NCBI GenBank assembly: GCA_018985225.1
Contig: JADGIF010000131.1
Location: 1 to 18,153 of the forward strand
Direction of reading: 5' to 3'
Origin: Amoeboradix gromovi
Lineage: Eukaryota; Sanchytriomycota; Sanchytriomycetes; Sanchytriales; Sanchytriaceae
DNA length: 18,153 nt
Below, piece by piece: positions 7,211-15,418 of the stretch. Each line of letters opens with the position of its first letter. The stretch's first letter is position 1. The position numbers and the translations under genes are program-made. The notes beneath the pieces were generated by a model. The model searched no databases. It was not told where the DNA came from and saw only the letters and a list, made by a program, of their open reading frames with translations.

Positions 7211-7870
7211 ATGGAAGCTCTTCCTCAAAAACTGCAAGACGATATCGCAGGGATTGTCAGTGGATATCCTGCCAGCAAATCAGTATTTCAGAGCATCATA
7301 AACTATTATGAACCATTGAGTAGGAAATATGTCAAAACATTCAATTGTCTGATTACAAAAGAAAAGCTAGAAAAATTACCAGATAGTTTGATAAAGATTC
7401 AAGTTTCCAAAAAAAGAAAGCTGTTGTTTACACTAAGTGGAAAGAATCAGCACATGTTTACAGTTGAAGATGCTACAGAAGAGACTGCGACAGAATGGGT
7501 AGTGATGGAAGAAATCAAATTAATGCACTCTGGGAAGATATACCTGTGCGACAGCGGAGTAGTGTTGCACTATGCCAAGAATTCATTTGGTTTCGCACTC
7601 AAAGACATCAAAACCGTACAAATCATAGACCTCACCACTCATAATTGCACAGTAGCTGTGAATGATAAAAACGTGGACTACTTTCCATTGGACAAAGTGG
7701 ACTTGATTCAAAGCTATTGCGAGCAAGCGGGAAAAGAGTTTATCTTGCCTAGAAGCAAAGTTCATGCAAACCGAGTTTTACAAGATTTAATGGATTCAGA
7801 AAGCGAAGATGAAGATGAAGACTTTAAAGGAGGTGCGGGTGCTGCTGAGGAACAAGATGATAGTGACTGA
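7211..7870 (+). CDS. RTT106: Rtt106-like histone chaperone, shortened
   Basis: A 219-residue protein. The N-terminus MEALPQKLQDDIAGIVSGYP ... FQSIINYY resembles the start of Rtt106 (LPESL-x-KI-x-x-V-x-x-x-PSS). A strand-rich segment follows (IQVSKKRKLLFTLSG, about residues 62-77). The region about 100-175 (HSGKIYLCDSGVVLHY ... FGFALKDIKTVQIIDLTTHN ... YFPLDKVDLIQSY) matches the second pleckstrin-like domain. The tail (about 193-219) is acidic: DSESEDEDEDF then an E/D-rich end. Rtt106 binds newly acetylated H3-H4 and deposits it behind replication forks and in silent chromatin. Yeast Rtt106 is over 400 residues with two complete PH folds. Here the first PH module appears largely collapsed, so this is a compact variant. 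The gene lies between two inverted copies of a mobile element. Confidence 0.65.
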   Translation: MEALPQKLQDDIAGIVSGYPASKSVFQSIINYYEPLSRKYVKTFNCLITKEKLEKLPDSLIKIQVSKKRKLLFTLSGKNQHMFTVEDATEETATEWVVMEEIKLMHSGKIYLCDSGVVLHYAKNSFGFALKDIKTVQIIDLTTHNCTVAVNDKNVDYFPLDKVDLIQSYCEQAGKEFILPRSKVHANRVLQDLMDSESEDEDEDFKGGAGAAEEQDDSD

Positions 7871-8029
7871 GCCATGACTTTTAGTAAATTACTTGATATT
7901 ATTTGTCAAAGGAAAAAAACGTTTTTCAGCTTTTAATTTTATTGGAATTAATTAATTATCATGATTAGACGAAAAAAACAAATAAATATTTACAAATCAA
8001 CTCTTTTCTAGAACATTTCCAAAGGTATA

Positions 8030-8485
8030 AAATCCCGATACTCTTCCTTTATTGTCAATGGTAAATGGAACAAAAACTCATAATCCAGAATATGTCAGAT
8101 GTTAGTTAATCTGTCTAGCAAGGTAGCTAGAAGTATGGCGACCATGTCCCATTACGCATTCAAGGAACGCTTGAAGTTCAAGTGTAAAGAAAGAGGAAAG
8201 ACGATAATCGAAAGCAATGAATCATTTACTAGTCAGACATGTACAAGGTGTGGTACTCTAAAGAAACCAATTTAGAAACCTACACTTGTGATAATTGTCA
8301 TTTGGAGATAGATAGAGACCATATGGCAGCAAGGAACATATACATCAAGTATATGCATCCTTATTTAATCCCGCCTCAGGGTAGTGAAAGCGTGAGCGAT
8401 CACTGTAACGGAGCATCTAGCATTAGTTTCTCTGTGGAAATTCTCGATTTTCTAGAAAATCAGGACTTTTAACGAGGAGGCCATA
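8030..8485 (+). mobile_element. IS607-like element, decayed, copy 3
   Basis: Plus-strand copy related to copy 2. Similarity starts near 8036 (CGATACTCTTCC) and includes a TnpA-like start at 8058 (ATG GTA AAT GG, then NPEYVR and a stop at 8103-8105). It rejoins at 8158 (ATTCAAGGAACGC) through the zinc ribbon to the right end (GGACTTTTAACGAGGAG near 8463-8479). The zinc ribbon is frameshifted: relative to copy 1 an A is missing near 8267, so CTRCGT and TCDNCHLEIDRDHMAARNI lie in different frames. About 56 bases between TnpA start and the TnpB part are missing relative to copy 2. Shortly before the right end is a perfect 16-bp palindrome. Its left border is uncertain because similarity fades before 8030. 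Confidence 0.6.
8446..8461. repeat. Perfect 16-bp palindrome at the right end of copy 3
   Basis: GATTTTCTAGAAAATC is a complete inverted repeat directly before the shared right-end sequence. Copy 2 has a degraded version in the same place. In TnpB/Fanzor elements the guide RNA is made from the 3' end of the gene through the right end, so this could be a terminal stem of that RNA or a recombinase-associated end structure; this role is inferred. Confidence 0.5.
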
Positions 8486-8791
8486 GCATCAATGATGAAT
8501 CTCCAAAAAAAACATCGACATATATATATGCAAATCATCCCGCACCATTTCGATGAGCCATTATCAGTCATTAAGCCCACACAATTTTAAAAGAGTCAGA
8601 GGATATGAACCCTCAAGTAATTTAATGTTTGTTCACAAATGAGAATAAATTTAGAGAAGCAGAAACAGGTTTCTTAAGTATGAGTTTTTTGAGTTAGCTA
8701 GTACTAAGGATAATTTCAGTGTTAGTGTAATAGTCTTACATGATTTGTGTACTATAGGTATGGTATAACTTTATAGTGTTTCAGACATCTA
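8486..8791. other. Intergenic region without recognised features
   Basis: AT-rich sequence with a short TA run near 8520-8528. No protein motif, tRNA-like structure or longer repeat was seen on either strand. Confidence 0.4.
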
Positions 8792-8956
8792 ATGAGTTTG
8801 TCATCGGCTTATACTTCTAGTACAATTTTCACAGAAGCACGAAACATTGTCATGGCAGGAGGGGTCATGGCAGCGGTCAAGTATTTTTTAGCTTCTTGCA
8901 TACATAATAAATGTCTTAGTTTTAATGAGGTAGATTTTCTCTATGAAGTTACTTAA
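8792..8956 (+). CDS. Possible 54-residue hypothetical protein
   Basis: An ATG-started frame of 54 codons ending in TAA, 48 bp before the SLY1 start codon. It contains a moderately hydrophobic central segment (RNIVMAGGVMAAVKYFLASC, about residues 17-36) that could form one membrane helix, flanked by polar ends. I do not recognise the family. The alternative is that this is 5' leader sequence of SLY1 and the frame is fortuitous. There is no paralogue in the window to support it. Confidence 0.25.
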   Translation: MSLSSAYTSSTIFTEARNIVMAGGVMAAVKYFLASCIHNKCLSFNEVDFLYEVT

Positions 8957-9004
8957 ACGACACAACAATTTTTTGCTTTTAGGGAGGAAACATTTATTTT
9001 TAAA

Positions 9005-10835
9005 ATGTATCAACTGATCCAAGATTATTTATCTGAGTTGTTCAAAAATCTAAATGCCAGCAATACATCTTTCTATATTCTATTTTACGATGACTATACT
9101 TCAAGAGTATTGAATATATTTACTATCAAACAACTTCGTGATTATAACATTGTTGATATCAAACATATCAATCAATTAGATCCTTCTGATACTGTCAATG
9201 ACTTGACTGCCATTTTCTATCTGAGCCATGTTAATGTGCATTTCTTTGTAAATCATTTGAATCGTTATTCTAAATCTGTCTTGTTTATTCATTACACTCT
9301 AAACAACATCGAAGCTTTTGCTGATCAGCTGAGCCGAAATCCTACTGATAATATTCAACTGATTTTTGATACCTATACCCATTACCTGGCATTTGACCAA
9401 TTTGGTATTAGCGCACCTCCTATTAAGCAGAATCCGATGCAATTACTGACCAATAATCTGCTTCTTGATAAGCAGCTGCTAACTACTAGCGTCCACACTT
9501 TAGCCAGTCTATACATGACAATGTCTACTATTCCTTTAATTTATACGACAAACGACCCAAATTGCCAGTACGTTTCAAGCGAACTGAACGATTTGTTTTT
9601 GCAGTGGAACCAGGAATATCAGCACCAGAAATCAGTAAGCTCCAATAATTTCTTTGACCAATTTCAATTATACAGTGGGTATGGAGGTATTCGTCCTATT
9701 TTACTGATTGTAAATCGTAGCATGGATGTCTTACCGTTTTTAATGCATAGTTGGTCATACAATGTACTGATATACGATTTATTCAAATTGAGCCAGAACA
9801 GGATTACCTTGCCTTCTACCTCTACAACAGCAGGACAAGCGATCGATATAGATCCATTAGATGTAATTTGGAAAGTTCATTGTAATGATCCATTCCCGGT
9901 GGTGGCGGAACAAATAGATAAGCAACTAGTGCAATATAAGAAGAAAGCACAAGAAGTTATGGCTTTTGCTGGAGTAAATGCTACAGACATTAATGAAGTA
10001 GATTTGCAGCAACTAAACAGCACAGCGCAGATAAAAACAGTGCTGACTCAGTTACCAGAACTCACGCAGACTAAGCATGTATTAGACAATCACATGAACA
10101 TTGCCACTAGTTTGCTTTCAAAAATGCAAGAAATACAGTTGGACAAAGTATTTGAAAGTGAAGAAAACTTGATGAAACTTACAATAAATGATATAAAAAC
10201 GCTGCTTAAAAATAACACTTCATCTTACAGACTAACTGATAAAATTAGGGTTGCACTGTTGTGGTATTTAATGAAGAAAACCAATTACGATGACTTGCAC
10301 GCCACCCTTTTAGAATTAGGAGGCACAGGTATAGGGTGCTTGGAATACCTAGAGAGTAGCAGACAGCAGATCAAAGCAGCACCAGAGGACTTACTGGGTA
10401 AATTTGGTGGTTTTGGGATTAGTACGATTGGAAGCAAAATAAGTGAAAACTTAAATACAGCAGCCTTTCATTCAATACTGAATTCTGTCAAGAACTTGAT
10501 GCCGTTCGATACTACTTCAAGCATAGTAAAGCTAACAGAACAAGTCTTAAATACACTACAAGGTGGAGAGGTACCAAATGAAATAAAAGTATTAGATCCA
10601 CTAGATGGTGACAACCAGGTACCGTTTGGTGGGTATGTGTTTCCAAGCGGGATTCCGCAGGTACTCTAAACTAACTTAGGTGTTTGTATATGTAGTGGGC
10701 GCCGGAAATCATTTAGAATACAATCAGCTGCAAGAGCTGGGAAAGAAACGTGGAAAGCAAATTGGATACGGATGTTTAGAGATGATGAACAGTGAAAGAG
10801 CATTAAAACTAATGGACGACTTGAGTAAATTATGA
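9005..10835 (+). CDS. SLY1: Sec1/Munc18 protein Sly1 (two exons)
   Basis: SM protein that binds syntaxin Sed5/Ufe1 and drives ER-Golgi SNARE assembly. Exon 1 is 9005-10660, intron 10661-10679, exon 2 10680-10835, giving 603 residues. Domain 1 begins near YILFYDDYTSRVLN with KQLRDYNIVDI. ILLIVNRSMDVLPFLMHSWS (about 237-256) is the Sly1-type LDR-x-x-D segment. NDPFPVVAEQIDKQLVQYKK and LPELTQTKHVLDNHMNIATS are strong Sly1 signatures. Exon 2 supplies the conserved end VVGAGNHLEYNQLQE and IGYG, matching VVGGGNY-x-EYQNLQ and YGST of the family. Without removing an intron the frame stops at TAA 10667 just before this block. Using the 19-nt intron leaves about the expected distance between the DP motif and VVGAGN. 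An alternative 61-nt intron starting at 10619 also keeps the frame. Confidence 0.9.
10661..10679 (+). other. Predicted 19-nt intron in SLY1
   Basis: GTACTCTAAACTAACTTAG: GT at the 5' end after CAG, a CTAAC branch-point-like motif at positions 11-15, and TTAG at the 3' end. Removing it fuses the two halves of SLY1 in phase 0 and removes a stop codon. Its length and layout equal those of the GPCR intron at 11923-11941. Confidence 0.6.
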
Positions 10836-11365
10836 CATGTCTTAATTGCTAGCACTTACGGGATCCCTTAGATGGACTTCAGTGTGTTGCATATCTTTAT
10901 CTGGTGAAATGCAGCTTTACAATGACATCTTCTTGTGCTGAATGTCCGATTGCAGCAATTGCCCAGTCTACAAGAAACCAACAAACAGCTGATGTTTTTG
11001 CTTAGATAAAGAGGGATACAACACTCATGGGCAGAAGAGCTACTGGAAAGCCTATTCATGAGTTAAGTACTGTCAAGCTTACAACTATTATTATTTACCT
11101 GTTTTGGCTCCTACGAACTGTCCTCTATAAGGCTTACATGTCAGCTAACCAACTCACTACATACTTATAATACTGGTCTGACAGTTATTTTCAATTAACT
11201 AACCAGCAAGAGGCATAAATAATTGCAATTTATACTACCCAGTGTGTCTTTTATTGAGTCTCGCTTGTAGCAAATATCAGGTAATTGAAACTATATAACG
11301 AAATCTAGCCTCCTAACAGAGTTGCCGCAGGCAGATTTAAAACAATATATATTTATTTTACAGAA
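10836..11365 (+). pseudogene. Intergenic region with a possible LIM-domain relic
   Basis: Between about 10859 and 11120 the + strand frame passing two TGA codons reads DCSNCPVYKKP, then a stop, then CFCLDKEGYNTHGQKSYWKA. This loosely follows the second half of a LIM domain (C-x2-C ... F-x-x-x-D/H-G-x-x-Y-C-x-x-x-Y ... C). Several zinc ligands are missing and the stops rule out a functional gene. The match is weak and could be chance. The rest of the interval (11120-11365) shows only AT-rich sequence that probably serves as the 3' regions of the two convergent genes. Confidence 0.2.
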
Positions 11366-12374
11366 CTATACACTTTCCTGAGGCATCCATCTCCCATCAG
11401 ATCCGCGACGGACTTTCTCTTCCACAACAGTTAGTACTTTTAAATCAAATGACGTTCGACGACTTCTTTCTCCCGCCTTTTTCAAGTCGGCTGAAGACAT
11501 AATGCCCCTGAATGGCTCTTCTATCGATCCTCCTATACTTCTCTCGCTGCTAGCCGTTGTCGTATTTCCTTTAGATTTCTCCAAATACAAGTAAATCAAA
11601 CAGTTCCAAAATCCCTGCAACGGAGTAAGTACAGCCTGAGCCAATGATGCTTCAAATGATGCCTTTCCAAAGAACTGAGCGAATCTAAGTGCAGCAGAAT
11701 ATCCTACAGAGATTAAAAAGCTCAATACATAAAGAAGCTGCTTTATTCCCAGCTTTAATGCTTTGCTTTTACTCTTATTCGCCGATAAAATCATTTTTTT
11801 TTCATTTTGCTTTATAAAGATGATAATTGCAACTGAAACCAAAATGTTATAAACGACAGCAAAAAACACCCATCCATGCTTAACACCAAACTGCAAGGCA
11901 ATGGTCGTTGCAAAGCACCAAGCTAAATTAGCAATAAATACCACCACTAGGTTTGATTGCATTCTGTGAAATGACAAATATATTTCCTACAAAAGGCACG
12001 AGGACGGATGCAATAATAAACAGATATCTTAGTTTTTCCGCTTCAAAACTGTTCCATCCAAAAATTACACGCAGCAAAACATTCGTAGCATGTGCGATGT
12101 TCCAAATTGAGGCACCAACTTCCGTTAAGATTAGTACTGCTTGAATGGTGCACAAAGTAAAGTTGCTAAATGCATCAGGTCCCCATAACCTACCAAAGCA
12201 ACCGATAATTTCAAATATTGATATCATTAAAATACATTGATTTGAATAGTTTCGCCGTGCATTTGTTCTGCAAAAGAACCAGATAACCAAAACAGACCCT
12301 AATAACCCAAGCGACGAGGACACCTTCACAGCTACGTTGAATTTATCCAGCTGAGACTTGCTATATGAACTCAT
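11366..12374 (-). CDS. cAMP-receptor-like G-protein-coupled receptor (two exons)
   Basis: Seven-helix plasma-membrane receptor resembling Dictyostelium cAR/fungal Git3-type GPCRs. Exon 1 is 12374-11942, intron 11941-11923, exon 2 11922-11366; the exons total 990 nt, giving 329 residues. Helices: TM1 about 14-35 (SSLGLLGSVLVIWFF), TM2 about 46-65, TM3 about 72-104 beginning LCTIQ, whose Cys should pair with extracellular loop 2, TM4 about 115-134, then KPSGAWCF with the loop-2 WC motif created by the splice, TM5 GWVFFAVVYNILVSVAIIIF, TM6 LLYVLSFLISVGYSAALRF, TM7 LAQAVLTPLQGFWNCLIYLY. The last matches the QG-x-x-N-x-x-x-Y signature of TM7 in this group. The cytoplasmic tail is basic and Ser/Thr-rich (RRTSFD), offering phosphorylation sites. 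Ligand unknown. It is divergent from the LRR gene with 160 bp between starts. Confidence 0.85.
11923..11941 (-). other. Predicted 19-nt intron in the GPCR gene
   Basis: On the minus strand: GTATTTATTGCTAATTTAG, with GT, a CTAAT branch-like motif at 11-15 and TTAG. Splicing creates GCT (Ala) across the junction and joins TM4 to the loop-2 sequence AWCF in frame; unspliced, the frame ends in TAA inside the intron. Other phase-compatible GT sites nearby would give introns of only 22 or 25 nt. Confidence 0.75.
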
Positions 12375-12534
12375 TCTTTTTAGAAATACTTTGTCAAAGG
12401 ATTCACATACTTTATTCCGAACGAATTAATATGAGCACAAGAATAATTAAAGCTATTACCCGTTTTAGTGGGTTTATATTGCAATGTATCTTTAAGATGT
12501 AATCTTTTTATATTTGGTGTCCCAACCTGCTCCA

Positions 12535-14187
12535 ATGTCTCAGCTCACTTTCGATTCCTTCCAATTAGATTTTATTGATGAAAACATATCCATCTTGATA
12601 CCAGAAAACGAAGATTTGCAGTTAGATGAGCAGTTAAATCTTCTTCACTTCCAAGAATCCATTCCTGCCCAATTTAACTCACTTAATAATGATGCTCAAT
12701 CTATAAATACAAACATATCACCATCCAAGATATCTAGTCAGTGCGATAACACAGGTATATCTTGCTCCAATAAGTCACCCTCAGAAATACTGCACCATGC
12801 TTCTAACACTACAAATCTCACCAGCCCTTCTAATAATTCACTAAACATTGCAATAGCTATTCCCAAAGACAATCATGATTTCTCTGCTATGCTTGACTTA
12901 GATCCTAATCAATTTAACAACAAGATAAAATCTTTTATTAATGATTTTGATAATTCTCCAGAATTATTGGACGATGTTTACAAGCAACTAGAATTGACAG
13001 AGCAGCACCTGCTAAGACCCAGTCCTGTCACATGCGGGTTTGAAAGAACTGTAACTATCATGGACCTGTCTAAAAAACATCTGTCCAGCCTAAATGTTGA
13101 GGAATTTACCGTTTTACAGAGTTTAAATGCTAGTCACAATGAGCTTAATTGTATCCAACTACCAAAGTCTATCATATCTCTTAATCTGAGCCATAATAAC
13201 TTCAGTAATTACCATTTTGTTGTTAAGTTGCCATTTCTTGATAATCTTAATCTAGACCACAACGAATGCTCTGAAATTATTCAGCATGATTGTTTATCTA
13301 CTCTTTCATTGAACCATAACAATGTATCCTCTTTTCCGGATGTTGTAATGGCCAGTCTTTGTGTTTTAAACTTAAATTTCAATAAATTCAGAACTCTAAG
13401 TAACCTTCATTCTTTTCCTAATTTAAGTACACTGAATATCACTAATAACCAAATCGAGAACATAGAGTTATCGGAAAATATCTCGCTTAATGTGCTGGAT
13501 CTTAAATTTAACAACTTATCACACTTCGACGGTTATTACTTTGACTTGAATGAACTGCACCTAGACAACAACAACATAGACTATATAACTAATTGCAAAA
13601 GTAAATGTATTTCTGTATCCTCGCAATTAACCAAAAAAGTAAATTTACTGAATTCTGTTAATTGTACGTTGTTTTATGCAAAGAATGTAAAGCTGTTAAA
13701 CAAGTCAATGATTGCTGATACCCTGGTAGAGTTGCACTTGGAGCATTGTCACGTAAATAGAATTAGTTCAGCGACAGTCAGGAGATTGAGACTTTTAGAA
13801 GTATTGAACTTAAACAATAACAACATTAGCGATGTACAGCCCATATGTAATTTTACAAGACTTCAAGTATTAAAACTTGCGGGGAATAGAATCAAGTCCT
13901 TTACGATGGTGCTAGGATTACTTTCAACGACTTTAAAAGAGTTGGATCTAAGGCAAAACATACTCACTGCCTCCTATTATTCCAATGTAGAAGGAGCGGA
14001 AGAAGACCACGAGTACATCAAAAATGTGAATGATGCTGTGTATGTTCAAAGACTCTGTTACAGGGCCAGTATTGTGTTTAAAAGTAAATTGAACAAACTA
14101 GATGGATTGATAATAAGTGATCATGACAGAGAGAACGCAGAAAGAATTCTGATGAAACTGAAGAGTTTAAATAAATACAGAATTTGA
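12535..14187 (+). CDS. Leucine-rich-repeat scaffold, Cdc11/Nud1-like
   Basis: A 550-residue protein. Residues 1-165 are acidic and rich in Asn and Ser with no fold recognised. From about 175 to 450 run leucine-rich repeats of the L-x-x-L-x-L-x-x-N-x-(I/L) type (LQSLNASHNELN, SLNLSHNNFS, NLNLDHNECS, VLNLNFNKFR, TLNITNNQIE, ELHLDNNNID, VLNLNNNNIS, VLKLAGNRIK, ELDLRQNILT). The C-terminal cap reads VQRLCYRASIVFKS then LNKLDGLIIS and a helix, the LRR-cap pattern YR-x-x-(I/V) ... L-x-x-LDG-x-x-(I/V). That architecture is shared with Cdc11 of fission yeast and Nud1 of budding yeast, spindle-pole scaffolds of the septation/mitotic exit network. Role inferred from architecture. The ATG at 12535 is chosen; an upstream TTG at 12514 is in frame. 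No intron seen. Confidence 0.65.
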   Translation: MSQLTFDSFQLDFIDENISILIPENEDLQLDEQLNLLHFQESIPAQFNSLNNDAQSINTNISPSKISSQCDNTGISCSNKSPSEILHHASNTTNLTSPSNNSLNIAIAIPKDNHDFSAMLDLDPNQFNNKIKSFINDFDNSPELLDDVYKQLELTEQHLLRPSPVTCGFERTVTIMDLSKKHLSSLNVEEFTVLQSLNASHNELNCIQLPKSIISLNLSHNNFSNYHFVVKLPFLDNLNLDHNECSEIIQHDCLSTLSLNHNNVSSFPDVVMASLCVLNLNFNKFRTLSNLHSFPNLSTLNITNNQIENIELSENISLNVLDLKFNNLSHFDGYYFDLNELHLDNNNIDYITNCKSKCISVSSQLTKKVNLLNSVNCTLFYAKNVKLLNKSMIADTLVELHLEHCHVNRISSATVRRLRLLEVLNLNNNNISDVQPICNFTRLQVLKLAGNRIKSFTMVLGLLSTTLKELDLRQNILTASYYSNVEGAEEDHEYIKNVNDAVYVQRLCYRASIVFKSKLNKLDGLIISDHDRENAERILMKLKSLNKYRI

Positions 14188-15418
14188 TTTTGACATCCTA
14201 GACCCTTACTGCTGAAGTCTTTGAGAAGCATGTGAAGGTTTACTTAATTGTCTCCACACTGTTGAAGCCAAGGTGTCTTGTATTCACGGTATTCAACTGT
14301 TGTTAGCTTCAGCAGTAGTAGAACTCAGTTGCGAACAGCATGCTTGTAAGTGAGCAAAGCAGAACCATCGACAAAGCGGGGCATAGCAGTTGCTCTGTTC
14401 ACCCAAATCCAAGAAATTTATCGGAAAAGGGTTAATTAATTATTCGTTTTTTAGTCTATACATGCTGCTTATTTCAGCTTGCAGGTAATCACCCTTCTCA
14501 TGAGCCCGAAGACTATAAATATCACCCCCTCAGAGCGTATCATGAAAAACATACACAGAATCTGATCCAACTGGCAATCTTGAGAATCAAGACTAGTTCA
14601 TTCTGATTCAGGAAGTCTCCACAATTTCAAACTGAAATTTGTTCCAAAGCAAATTTCAGGCAGCCGAGAACTGGTGCATGTTTACTTTCCTAAAATCCTC
14701 AAATTCTCTTTACAAAGTATGGCACAGTTGATGGTTGTTTGATTCAATGCATGCTTGGTGTTTTACCATATTTCAAAAAATCAAACTGCTTTGTTTTATG
14801 GGCAAGGGAAACCAAGTTTGGATGGAATAAAATGTGTCAAGTTTATTTATTTTAGAGGTCCTGTCAGATTCTGTTCATTTTCTTGCACAGTTGTGGTTTG
14901 ATTTTTACTTCGCTAATCCTTCCGTAGACCATATCGAGCAAATCATAAAAATTTTACAAGTCGGACGTAAAACTAGACTAGGCTTTGAGCAATAAACCTT
15001 TTAAGATTAAGAGTAACAAGTTGCTTTACAGCATTTGTTCCATGACAGCAAATCGGAAAGGAATGGCTATGGACTGATACGTCTATATTGGAAGAGCTCG
15101 AATCCTATGCGATGACTGATTGGATTACTCTATCAGTTTCTATTTTCTGATTAGATCGCAGCATCCAAAGTACACAACCTAAAAACTAACTTTTTTGGCC
15201 TAAATTTTGGACTAAAATGCAGCATGCATTATTTAAATTCCCTGGTTTTAAACTGCTTAATTCTTCTTTAAAAAACAGTGAAAATCATGTAATTTTACCG
15301 CTTAAAAGTTAAAAATGCTTTGTTTTCGATAATTATAGTTTTATACTTTGCCAAATGCCACATTTCATCGTTCTCCTAAAATTAATTTCCGCTCTTTAAA
15401 ACACATTTCATCGCATCC
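14188..15418. other. Long gene-free interval with decayed sequence
   Basis: 1.2 kb without an intact gene. Apart from the possible AAA relic at about 14780-15180 and one copy of the AAAACTAGACTA motif (14969-14980), nothing was recognised. The last 240 bp before 15419 are AT-rich and probably contain the promoter of the membrane-protein gene. Confidence 0.4.
14780..15180 (+). pseudogene. Possible second, more decayed AAA+ ATPase relic
   Basis: Several pieces resemble, in order, the AAA frame at 4540-5421. 14795-14830 has TTTTATGGGCAAGGGAAACC, which lines up with the DNA around Walker A with a gap. 14892-14966 encodes FYFANPSVDHI ... ILQVG, comparable with YFLNIAIHDILKSHVG. 15065-15117 resembles the Walker B to ESYAM stretch, sharing ESYAM and TCCTATGC-x-ATGA at DNA level. 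Stops and shifts interrupt every frame. Visual alignment only; chance similarity is possible. Confidence 0.3.

Noticed and set aside
8264-8290. Possible mini-intron GTACTC...TTAG inside the zinc ribbon of copy 3
   Set aside because: Comparison with copies 1 and 2 shows this is coding sequence of the zinc ribbon with a single-base loss, not an intron.
10619-10679. 61-nt intron in SLY1 starting at GTACCG 10619, or 47-nt intron starting at GTATGT 10633
   Set aside because: The 47-nt option breaks the frame. The 61-nt option keeps the frame but shortens the linker before VVGAGN below the family norm and is not matched by the GPCR intron; kept only as an alternative.
10868-11059. 63-codon minus-strand frame with several cysteines
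   Set aside because: Cysteines are not in a recognisable motif, and the opposite strand offers a better (though weak) LIM-like reading.
12420-12534. Imperfect palindrome ACCC...GGGT between the GPCR and LRR genes
   Set aside because: Only four paired bases per arm; not distinguishable from chance.
14855-15000. Homeodomain-like reading (NPSVDHIEQIIKILQVGRK)
   Set aside because: The WF-x-N recognition helix is absent, and the stretch aligns better with the AAA frame at 4540-5421.
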